A stretch of 21,244 bases of DNA from an uncultured Selenomonadaceae bacterium (lineage in GTDB: Bacteria; Bacillota; Negativicutes; Selenomonadales; Selenomonadaceae): assembly GCA_905233325.1 (NCBI GenBank), contig CAJODU010000055.1, positions 1-21,244 on the forward strand. Direction: 5' to 3'. Shown here piece by piece: positions 14,717-21,244 of this stretch. The notes under the pieces were generated by a model. It searched no databases. It was not told the DNA's origin and saw only the letters and a list, made by a program, of their open reading frames with translations. A program made the position numbers and the translations under genes. Position 1 is the stretch's first letter, and each line of letters opens with the position of its first letter.

Positions 14717-15187
14717 TCACCTTTTTTTCATAGAAATTTTATTGATAACATTCGTTGTCGATCTGCCGGCAACCATAGGTATAAATTCAACGCGGCCGCC
14801 GTAACTTTGAACGATTTTAGCTTCCGGCAGCGTTTCAAGGGTATAATCGCCGCCTTTGACGTAAATATTCGGCTTAACTTCAGCAATCAGACTTTCAGCC
14901 GTCTGCTCACCAAACAGGACAACGTGATCAACTGCCTTCAAGGCAAGCAGAACTTCAGCCCTGTCCTCCTCGTTATTGATAGGACGATCGTTGCCTTTGA
15001 GTTTCTTGACGGAGGCGTCAGTATTGAGACCGACAATCAACACATCACCCAAAGCCTTCGCCGCCTTGAGATAGCGGACATGCCCAACGTGAAGAATATC
15101 AAAACAGCCGTTGGTAAATACTATCTTCTTGCTCGTATCTCTTAAATCTTTGCAGAAGTTTTCAATATTATTTCTGTCGATTAACAT
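14717..15187 (-). CDS. rfaE2: D-glycero-beta-D-manno-heptose 1-phosphate adenylyltransferase (HldE C-domain type)
   Basis: This 156-residue nucleotidyltransferase uses the ATG at 15187. The frame is open for about 80 codons further upstream, but that part lies inside hldE1 and does not resemble the family. Key motifs are FTNGCFDILHVGHVRYL (HxGH type, about 24-40), GLNTDASVKKLKG and the C-terminal YVKGGDYTLETLPEA and GRSTTNVI. It makes ADP-D-glycero-manno-heptose from heptose 1-phosphate and ATP. The kinase is encoded 13 bases upstream as a separate protein, so the bifunctional HldE of Enterobacteria is split here. Confidence 0.93.
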   Translation of the reverse strand: MLIDRNNIENFCKDLRDTSKKIVFTNGCFDILHVGHVRYLKAAKALGDVLIVGLNTDASVKKLKGNDRPINNEEDRAEVLLALKAVDHVVLFGEQTAESLIAEVKPNIYVKGGDYTLETLPEAKIVQSYGGRVEFIPMVAGRSTTNVINKISMKKR

Positions 15188-15200
15188 ATCAAAACCCGCC

Positions 15201-16193
15201 TTAACGATTACTGTCGAGGGCTTTTCTGAGCTCTTCAAAGTTGACGGTACTTGTGCCGAGTTTTCGGACTGCCACACCTGCGGCAGTGTTTGAGATTCTT
15301 GCAGCAACGACAGGATTGATCTTAGCCGTAAGTGCAAGAATGAAAGCAGCAACACAAGTATCACCGGCACCGGAGACATCAAAAACCTCACTCTTATTGG
15401 AAACGGGAATATGGTGGACAGCACCGTCACGCTCAAACAGACTCATGCCCTTTTCACCGCGAGTTATAAGGGCACCATTTGCATTGAGTTTTTTCATAAT
15501 GGTTGATCCCGCATCAATCAGCGAGGACATATCCTTCAACTCATGCCCGACAAACTTTGCAAGCTCCGTATCATTCTGCTTGATATAACCGATTCCGTCA
15601 AAGCGGCCAATATCGTAGCGTGAATCAACAATACTCGGTATCTTTTTTTGAAGAGCGTATCTGATAAGCCATTTTTTGACGCCTTCGGTGATTGTGCCGC
15701 TGCCGTAATCACTCAAAACTATTCCCTCAATCTGCGGCAGGATTTTGTCAATTTTGGAGATCAACTCTGCCTCCAATTTTTTTGAGACGGGTTCCTTGCT
15801 CTCTCTGTCAATGCGAACGATCTGCTGACTGACTGTTGCACGGCCTCCGGCTATGACTCTGGTCTTGGAGACGGTCGGTCGGTTGGGATCTCTGACAAGC
15901 CCTTCGGTATGGACATCATAATATTTCAAAACATTGCATAAGTCCTCACCATGCTTATCATTTCCGAGAATACCCACAGCGTAAACTTCCCCGCCGAGAG
16001 TGGCGACATTAGCAACAACATTAGCCGCACCACCTGCAACGATCTTTTCCTCAATGCTGTCGAGAATCAAAACCGGAGCCTCTCTTGATATTCGACCTAT
16101 ATTTCCACGAAGATAGACATCAGCAACCATATCACCAATGACTAATATTCGCCTGTCCTGCATTTTTTGTATCAAAGCTGATAATTTCTGCAA
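15201..16193 (-). CDS. rfaE1: D-glycero-beta-D-manno-heptose-7-phosphate kinase (HldE N-domain type)
   Basis: This 330-residue PfkB/ribokinase-fold kinase phosphorylates heptose 7-phosphate at C1 in ADP-heptose synthesis. It shows VIGDMVADVYLRG (18-30), the REAPVLI segment, AGGAANVVANVATLGG (53-68), the VLSDYGSG segment (159-166) and the C-terminal catalytic SGAGDT (274-279). Length is normal for the separate kinase. The start is a TTG at 16193 with GAGGG about 8 bases upstream; the next in-frame ATG would be 10 residues in. It lies 29 bases after the LptD-like gene and 13 before rfaE2. Heptose isomerase (gmhA) and phosphatase (gmhB) genes are not in the window. Confidence 0.93.
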   Translation of the reverse strand: MQKLSALIQKMQDRRILVIGDMVADVYLRGNIGRISREAPVLILDSIEEKIVAGGAANVVANVATLGGEVYAVGILGNDKHGEDLCNVLKYYDVHTEGLVRDPNRPTVSKTRVIAGGRATVSQQIVRIDRESKEPVSKKLEAELISKIDKILPQIEGIVLSDYGSGTITEGVKKWLIRYALQKKIPSIVDSRYDIGRFDGIGYIKQNDTELAKFVGHELKDMSSLIDAGSTIMKKLNANGALITRGEKGMSLFERDGAVHHIPVSNKSEVFDVSGAGDTCVAAFILALTAKINPVVAARISNTAAGVAVRKLGTSTVNFEELRKALDSNR

Positions 16194-16222
16194 TACTACA
16201 CCCTCTTCTATAATGAATTATA

Positions 16223-17941
16223 TTACCATGGAGTAAACTGCCAGCGTGCCTCAAATCTGTCACGCTTTTGACGATAGCGAAGGATAAGCTGCGAGCAATG
16301 AAGATCGTGATACAGATAGTAGTCAACATCTTTTAAATCGCCTTCTTCTGCGTCAAACTTTAATCCGACCACTGCACGATTTTTATCATCAATCACATAA
16401 CTGCCGCCCGTTTCAAACTCTCTTGAATAATCATCAGTATCAAAGCGGAAGAGAGAATTTTGAGTTGTACTCTTTCTGTAATGGTAGCCTGTAAACGCAG
16501 CAAATCTGTCATCAAATTCTCTGGCGGTGACAATATCGTAATTCATACCTTTTACCGTCGAATCATCAGCACTCTCTTTGATGATCGAGTAGCCGGTATG
16601 GAGAAACATAACATATCTGCCCCATTCAATGGGATCGTGAACAAGACCTACAGAGTAGCATTGATGAGTACTGACAGCATTCTCAGATCTCCAATGGCCT
16701 ATCTCATAGCCTAATCCATAAGACAGAGGCAAACCTTTAATGGGTCTGCCATATCCCAAGATTAACGAAGGCTCTTTTTGAATCCAAATATTGTCACTAT
16801 CCTCAAAGTAGCCGTATACCACTCTGGCATTGAAATCTCGGTTGTCATATCTTACACCCGTATTGCTGCGAATACCATTTTTAGTTTCGATATGAGCATT
16901 GATTGTACCTTTGACGTGATCTATTATCGGATATTCAAACTTTTGCTCAACATATGCACCATGATCTCTGTCATAACCGACCTTCGGGAAGTTATTATCT
17001 TCTTTTTTGGTTATATCTCTTTCATGATAATCTCTGGCAGCAACTATATTGTCTTTGATCCAGAATTTGACCTTGTACATCTTCATGATTTTACCTTCCC
17101 AGAGTTCCATCTTCTTGGCACTGAGATGATAATCAGGTCTTTTGGCACCACATTTTGTCTGAGAAGCATCGTAAGCCACAATATGATCAGGGTAAAACTC
17201 AAATTTCTTGGCACGGATATAATATTCTCCGGTTTTACCGCGAGCTGCTCCCATTGTGCCGGTTTTAGTTCCATAGTTGTAGACAGTCCGATAACCATCA
17301 AGTGTAATACGCGGAGCATTCGGCATCAACTGCAAAACATGAGCCCTGCCGGGGACGCGAACGACCTGCTCTTTGATATTGCCATAGACTTCATTGCCTT
17401 GAAAGCGATGCCCATCAATCTGAAGGACATCAACTTTTCCTATTGCCTGAAACTCACCGGTTTCAACATCATAACGCAAATCGTCGCCTTCAAATACAGC
17501 CGGTGCCGGAGGGGTTTTCTCTTTCTTCTTCTTTTGATCATCTGTTTGAGATATATTATCTTTCGTCGACTCTACAGATTTTTCCTCTTTTCCCTGCTCT
17601 TCTACTTTAGATTCATTATCTTTCGAGGGTGTCTCAGAAGGTTTCTTTTCTTTCTTTTTAGATTTTTTTGATTTATTATCTTTAATTTCTTCCGTTGATT
17701 CTGCGTGGTTGTCCTTATTTTCTAATCTTTCAGGGTGCGGCAAACGTTCCTTGGCATGTTCTATATCTTCAAGCAGTTTTTTTTGCTCATCTGTGAGACG
17801 ATTAGTTCTCTCTTCGCGACGTCGATTCTCAATATAATCCAATATTTCAGTGCCTGTGTCTGAACTTGAGCGATATTTTGCTAAAGTTGCCACTGGAAAT
17901 GAAACGATAAAGATCATAATCAAGACAAATATTTTTTTCAT
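16223..17941 (-). CDS. lptD: compact LptD/OstA-like LPS assembly protein
   Basis: This 572-residue protein has a signal peptide at about residues 1-21. A Lys/Glu-rich low-complexity region spans about 75-145 (KSKKSKKKEKK, QKKKKEK). An OstA/LptA-like beta-jellyroll domain follows at about 148-300, including TKCGAKRPDYHLSAKKMEL, which corresponds to the Cys-then-PDW/PDY segment of LptD. The rest (about 320-572) alternates aromatic and polar residues as in an outer-membrane barrel and ends in FTPW, a C-terminal aromatic typical of BAM substrates. LptD inserts LPS in the outer leaflet. At 572 residues it is well below the enterobacterial protein (about 780), so the barrel is small. GGAAG precedes the ATG. 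Identity as LptD is likely; an OstA-type relative is the alternative. Confidence 0.75.
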   Translation of the reverse strand: MKKIFVLIMIFIVSFPVATLAKYRSSSDTGTEILDYIENRRREERTNRLTDEQKKLLEDIEHAKERLPHPERLENKDNHAESTEEIKDNKSKKSKKKEKKPSETPSKDNESKVEEQGKEEKSVESTKDNISQTDDQKKKKEKTPPAPAVFEGDDLRYDVETGEFQAIGKVDVLQIDGHRFQGNEVYGNIKEQVVRVPGRAHVLQLMPNAPRITLDGYRTVYNYGTKTGTMGAARGKTGEYYIRAKKFEFYPDHIVAYDASQTKCGAKRPDYHLSAKKMELWEGKIMKMYKVKFWIKDNIVAARDYHERDITKKEDNNFPKVGYDRDHGAYVEQKFEYPIIDHVKGTINAHIETKNGIRSNTGVRYDNRDFNARVVYGYFEDSDNIWIQKEPSLILGYGRPIKGLPLSYGLGYEIGHWRSENAVSTHQCYSVGLVHDPIEWGRYVMFLHTGYSIIKESADDSTVKGMNYDIVTAREFDDRFAAFTGYHYRKSTTQNSLFRFDTDDYSREFETGGSYVIDDKNRAVVGLKFDAEEGDLKDVDYYLYHDLHCSQLILRYRQKRDRFEARWQFTPW

Positions 17942-17985
17942 GGTGCACTTCCTAGCATAGTGAATTGAAATGAAGCATTGATGTA

Positions 17986-18837
17986 TCAGAATTTGAAGTT
18001 GAATTTTTTGCCAACTTCATCTATTTGCTTCATCTGCTCGGCATGTGAAAGCTGTGGCGTCTTTGCAGGTTGTTGAGGTTGCGGCGGCGGTGTTACGACC
18101 TTTTGAGGCGGTGTGACTCTTTGAGGCGGCGGAGTCTGCGGCTGGGCAGGGCGTGCTTGTGGAATGGATTGAGCAGGTTGTGCAGATTGAGTCAATGGCG
18201 TTGATCGCCTCACGGGTGTCGGTGCAGGTGATGCCGGTTGATTAGATTTATTTGCAGCAAGATAGAAGGGGTCTTTTTCCTGCTTGATTTCGGGATCGAG
18301 ATATTCTGCAACGATCTCATTCCAAATATTCTTTGCTTTGAGGATAAACTCAATTATCTCACGGACTGCGCCTTGACCGCCGTTGAAGTCAGAGACAACA
18401 CAGACGCGATTTTTGACTTCGGTTACGGCGTTGGCAACCGTGCCGGTAAAGCCGACCTGCACCATTATCGGCAGATCCAATATATCGTCACCAATATAGG
18501 CAATCTCCTCATCAGCAAGGTTGAATTTATTCTTCAGCTCAATATAGGCCTCACGCTTATCTAAATGACCCTGCAGGATTGCCTCAGGATTAATCTGAAG
18601 TTCCTGTGCTCTGACAAGAAGCTGCTTAGATACCCGTCCGGTGATAATCGCCACCTCTATACCCATACGCTTGGCAAGAGTAATCCCAAAACCGTCGCGG
18701 CAGTTGAAACTTTTGAAAAGTTCGCCACTCTCGCCAATATAGATACCGCCGTCAGTGAGTGTGCCGTCAACGTCCATTATTATAAGTTTCACTTTTTTGG
18801 CTCTGTCAAAGGACTCTTTCCTCATTTGATTTACCAT
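17986..18837 (-). CDS. kdsC: KdsC-type Kdo-8-phosphate phosphatase with Pro/Gln-rich C-terminal tail
   Basis: The HAD-fold core (about 1-175) removes phosphate from Kdo 8-phosphate. It contains IIMDVDGTLTDGG (19-31, with the nucleophile Asp), the IITGR segment (64-68), the Lys of GHLDKREAY (90-98) and YIGDDILDLP (114-123, metal-binding Asp). KdsC is normally about 165-190 residues; this protein is 283. The extra residues, about 198-265, are dominated by Pro, Gln, Ala and Thr and end in a short charged helix-like segment to the C-terminus. The tail is in frame with no intervening stop. GGAGG about 10 bases before ATG 18837 supports the start. Confidence 0.9.
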   Translation of the reverse strand: MVNQMRKESFDRAKKVKLIIMDVDGTLTDGGIYIGESGELFKSFNCRDGFGITLAKRMGIEVAIITGRVSKQLLVRAQELQINPEAILQGHLDKREAYIELKNKFNLADEEIAYIGDDILDLPIMVQVGFTGTVANAVTEVKNRVCVVSDFNGGQGAVREIIEFILKAKNIWNEIVAEYLDPEIKQEKDPFYLAANKSNQPASPAPTPVRRSTPLTQSAQPAQSIPQARPAQPQTPPPQRVTPPQKVVTPPPQPQQPAKTPQLSHAEQMKQIDEVGKKFNFKF

Positions 18838-18858
18838 ATTATTGATTCCTCCGTGATT

Positions 18859-19827
18859 TTACACGATACCTTGACGCAGCAAATCAGTCAAATGCAAGAT
18901 TCCTACAACATTTTGATCAGCGTCAACGACCGGCAAAACAGTAATAGGTCTGGGCTTGTGTTTCTCCATCACGGACAACGCCTCAGCCGCCAGCTTGTTG
19001 GGTGAAATGGTAAACGGTTTATCAAACATGATATTTTCAACCGATTCATCAAGCAGGCTCTTGTCTTTGCTGATTGCGCGGCGAATGATACCGTCAGTAA
19101 TGATACCAATGATCTTGTTATTGCTATCCAAGACGGAGACGGCACCGAGACCCTTTTCCGTCATTACGAAGAGGGCGTCTTTGACAGTCTTGCCCTCGTT
19201 GATGATAGGATTCTCATCGTCAACGTGCATAACATCAGCAACAGTGAGGAGAAGTTTGCGACCAAGTGCACCGCCTGGGTGGAACATAGCGAAATCTTGC
19301 GAAGTGAAGTTTCTCTTCTCCATGAGTGCCATGGCAATAGCATCACCCATTGCAAGGGTAGCTGTCGTTGAGGCAGTGGGAGCCAAGCCGAGAGGACAAG
19401 CCTCACGCTCAACACCTATATTTACAAAAAAGTCACAATTTATGCCGAGAGAGGATTCACGTCTCCCGCACATTGCGATTATAGTTGCACCGATTCTTTT
19501 GATTATAGGCAGGATCGTCACAACCTCTGAGGACTCGCCACTGTTGGAGATTGCTATAACAATATCATTTTCAGTGACCATACCGAGATCACCATGGAAG
19601 GCCTCAGCGGGGTGCATGAAAAATGCAGGAGTTCCTGTTGATGCGAGCGTTGCGGCGATCTTCCTGCCAATGTGACCGGATTTACCCATACCGGTGACAA
19701 CAACCCTTGCATGACATTGCAGAATAGCTTTCACTGCAGCCTCAAATTCATCATCAATACGCGGAATCAAATTACTAATGGCCTCAGCCTCTATTTGTAA
19801 AGTTTCAATCGCTTTCTCTTTAATCAT
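18859..19827 (-). CDS. kdsD: D-arabinose 5-phosphate isomerase (KpsF/GutQ family)
   Basis: This 322-residue enzyme interconverts ribulose 5-phosphate and arabinose 5-phosphate, the first step of Kdo synthesis. The SIS isomerase domain (about 30-180) contains VVTGMGKSGHIGRKIAATLAS (43-63), HPAEAFHGDLGM (72-83), ISNSGES (93-99) and LGLAPTASTTATLAMGDA (146-163). Two CBS domains follow (about 198-256 and 265-322), with the linker HPGGALGR (183-190). Length and layout match the family. GAGG lies 7 bases before the ATG. It is 9 bases after kdsA and 21 before kdsC, so three successive Kdo enzymes are co-transcribed. Confidence 0.95.
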   Translation of the reverse strand: MIKEKAIETLQIEAEAISNLIPRIDDEFEAAVKAILQCHARVVVTGMGKSGHIGRKIAATLASTGTPAFFMHPAEAFHGDLGMVTENDIVIAISNSGESSEVVTILPIIKRIGATIIAMCGRRESSLGINCDFFVNIGVEREACPLGLAPTASTTATLAMGDAIAMALMEKRNFTSQDFAMFHPGGALGRKLLLTVADVMHVDDENPIINEGKTVKDALFVMTEKGLGAVSVLDSNNKIIGIITDGIIRRAISKDKSLLDESVENIMFDKPFTISPNKLAAEALSVMEKHKPRPITVLPVVDADQNVVGILHLTDLLRQGIV

Positions 19828-19836
19828 CTTAAAACC

Positions 19837-20658
19837 TCATTGAAAATTTTTTACAACATTATGGATAGCAAGCACTTCTTTCAAAAGTCCCTCAAGTTTG
19901 TCAAGGTAGACCATGTTGGCACCGTCACTCAAGGCCTCGGCGGGGTTGTCGTGGACTTCAAGGAAGAGACCGTCAACGCCAACTGCAACGGCGGCTCTGA
20001 CAAGATACTCGACAAATTCACGCTGACCGGCAGAAGTCTTACCTGCACCGCCGGGGAGCTGGACGGAGTGAGTGCCGTCAAAGATCACCGGATAATTAAA
20101 TCTTCTCATAATCGGGAAACTGCGCATATCAACAACGAGATTATTGTAACCAAAGAGGGTGCCGCGTTCGGTGAGGGTAATTCCACTAATGCCGGTATGT
20201 TCCAGCTTTTTGACGACATTTTCCATCTCGCTTGGTGAGAGGAATTGCCCTTTCTTGACGTTGACGACTTTGCCCGTCTTTGCAGCAGCTTCCAAAAGAT
20301 CAGTCTGACGGCAGAGGAATGCAGGTATTTGGATAATATCAACGACTTCACCGACAGCCTCGGCCTGTATTGTCTCGTGAATATCAGTCACCACCGGCAC
20401 ATTCAATTTACTCTTGATGTCGGCGAGGATTTTGAGACCTTCTTCAAGCCCCGGACCGCGATAACTTTCATAGGAGCTGCGGTTAGCCTTATCAAATGAG
20501 GCCTTGAAAACATAGTTAATACCAAGGCGATCTGTAATTTCCTTAATGCCTTTGCCGATATTTAATGTGCGATCTTTATCCTCAATGACGCAGGGACCGG
20601 CAAGCAGGACAAGATTGCCGTTGCCAATTTCAAAATTACCAACTTTGACTATATTCAT
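19837..20658 (-). CDS. kdsA: 3-deoxy-8-phosphooctulonate synthase (Kdo-8-P synthase)
   Basis: This 273-residue TIM-barrel enzyme condenses arabinose 5-phosphate with PEP to Kdo 8-phosphate. Motifs include LLAGPCVIED (18-27), FKASFDKANRSS (51-62), RGPG (67-70), TDIHE (91-95), QIPAFLCRQTDLL (110-122), NVKKGQFLSP (133-142) and FDGTHSVQLPGG (193-204). Cys23 in GPC, His197, Glu234 and Asp245 fit the ligands of the metal-dependent class (as in Aquifex), rather than the Asn-type metal-independent class of E. coli. GAGGTG before ATG 20658 supports the start. It follows kdsB by 15 bases. Confidence 0.96.
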   Translation of the reverse strand: MNIVKVGNFEIGNGNLVLLAGPCVIEDKDRTLNIGKGIKEITDRLGINYVFKASFDKANRSSYESYRGPGLEEGLKILADIKSKLNVPVVTDIHETIQAEAVGEVVDIIQIPAFLCRQTDLLEAAAKTGKVVNVKKGQFLSPSEMENVVKKLEHTGISGITLTERGTLFGYNNLVVDMRSFPIMRRFNYPVIFDGTHSVQLPGGAGKTSAGQREFVEYLVRAAVAVGVDGLFLEVHDNPAEALSDGANMVYLDKLEGLLKEVLAIHNVVKNFQ

Positions 20659-20673
20659 GATTACACCTCATTT

Positions 20674-21244
20674 TCAAATTTTAGAATAAATTTCGTTGAC
20701 AAGCTGTAAATCTTCCTCAGTATCAACGCCGACGAACTGATTGTCACTGTGCAGGACTTTGATTTTGTAGCCATTCTCCAAGGCACGGAGCTGCTCAAGT
20801 GATTCTGTCTGCTCAAGCGGAGTCGGTGACATCTTAGCATACTTTAGCAAGAATTCACGACGATAGGCGTAAATACCGATATGCTTATAGACTTTTGACT
20901 TGCCGACATTGCGAGGATATGGAATCACCGAACGCGAGAAGTAGAGTGCATAACCATTGAGGTCAGAAATAACCTTGACATTGTTGGGATTGTTGATCTC
21001 TTCCTCTTTTTTGAGTTCAGTCGCGATTGTCGCCATTTGCAGATCAGCATCATCGTTGAAGAGTGAGATTAAATTATCAATCAACGAAGGTTCAATCAGC
21101 GGCTCATCACCTTGCACATTGACGATTAAATCAACATCATTGAACGCAGCGGCAACTTCAGCAAGGCGATCGGTGCCGGTCGGGTGGTCGGCACGGGTCA
21201 TCATCACATCACCGCCATATTCCTTGACGGCCTTGAAGATTCTC
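20674..21244 (-). CDS. kdsB: 3-deoxy-manno-octulosonate cytidylyltransferase, 5' end beyond window
   Basis: This enzyme activates Kdo as CMP-Kdo. The frame is open past an internal GTG at 21207 to the window edge, adding RIFKAVKEYGGDV, which matches the family before the MTRADHPTGTDRLAEV segment. About 190 residues of a roughly 245-residue protein are visible. Further motifs are LIVNVQGDEPLIEP, NNPNNVKVISD, ALYFSRSVIPYPR, YKHIGIYAYRREFL and LEQTESLEQLRALENG near the end, all typical of KdsB. The N-terminal nucleotide-binding end is missing only because of the window boundary. Confidence 0.95.
   Translation of the reverse strand, partial: RIFKAVKEYGGDVMMTRADHPTGTDRLAEVAAAFNDVDLIVNVQGDEPLIEPSLIDNLISLFNDDADLQMATIATELKKEEEINNPNNVKVISDLNGYALYFSRSVIPYPRNVGKSKVYKHIGIYAYRREFLLKYAKMSPTPLEQTESLEQLRALENGYKIKVLHSDNQFVGVDTEEDLQLVNEIYSKI

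Noticed and set aside
15188..15436. An 83-codon upstream extension of rfaE2
   Set aside because: It overlaps rfaE1 in another frame, has no family similarity, and the ATG at 15187 gives the normal length for the enzyme.
16778..17671. A 297-codon open frame on the plus strand, antisense to the LptD-like gene
   Set aside because: The product is a low-quality Ile/Phe/Arg-rich string with no domain pattern, no SD, and it mirrors codon bias of the minus-strand gene, which has a signal peptide and recognisable motifs.
18956..19675. A 239-codon open frame antisense to kdsD
   Set aside because: Ser/Ile-rich shadow of a well-conserved isomerase gene; no start signal or family pattern.
1..21244. tRNA, rRNA, CRISPR arrays, insertion sequences, integrase or attachment repeats
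   Set aside because: No cloverleaf-like stretch, regularly spaced repeat, transposase or integrase was recognised, and intergenic gaps are too short to hold most of these.

Overview
The window looks like chromosomal DNA from a Gram-negative member of the Firmicutes, most likely Negativicutes (Selenomonas or Phascolarctobacterium relatives). It has an inner-core LPS gene set for Kdo and heptose plus an LptD-like outer-membrane protein. It also has genes usual in Firmicutes: a VanW-family protein, an AroH-type chorismate mutase and a UPF0173 hydrolase. Base composition is moderately AT-rich, starts include several SD-supported TTG and GTG codons, and genes are packed with no gap above about 130 bases. 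This placement is inferred from gene content, not from a search.

Positions 1-5594 form an accessory-looking block. A minus-strand XRE regulator (45-383) diverges from a plus-strand series: a 55-residue zinc ribbon (500-667), an AAA+ ATPase without a protease domain (677-1639), a small membrane protein (1645-2004), an unknown protein (2020-2460) and a 641-residue TPR/membrane/NTF2-like protein (2499-4424). A possible terminator follows, and then a degenerate two-domain ABC-F-like ATPase (4551-5594). The small membrane protein and the TPR protein share the short motif (I/V)PxxILRKxK, which ties the cluster together. I do not recognise this combination as a described system; it is the main novelty candidate.

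Positions 5620-10500 are mostly housekeeping: aroH with a displaced C-terminal reading frame, a VanW-domain protein, a convergent YdjM-type membrane protein, an uncharacterised single-pass membrane protein, a UPF0173 metal-dependent hydrolase, and a miaA that lacks an internal segment. A hairpin terminator at 10514-10545 separates this block from the next.

Positions 10566-21244 are one long minus-strand LPS operon. In transcription order it holds kdsB (cut by the window edge), kdsA, kdsD, kdsC, an LptD-like protein, hldE1 (rfaE1), hldE2 (rfaE2), a family 9 heptosyltransferase, an acyltransferase and an LtaS/EptA-type sulfatase-fold transferase. The genes would make CMP-Kdo and ADP-heptose, add heptose to the core, decorate the glycan, and export LPS. 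Gaps are 4-44 bases. No tRNA, rRNA, CRISPR array, insertion sequence or integrase was seen.
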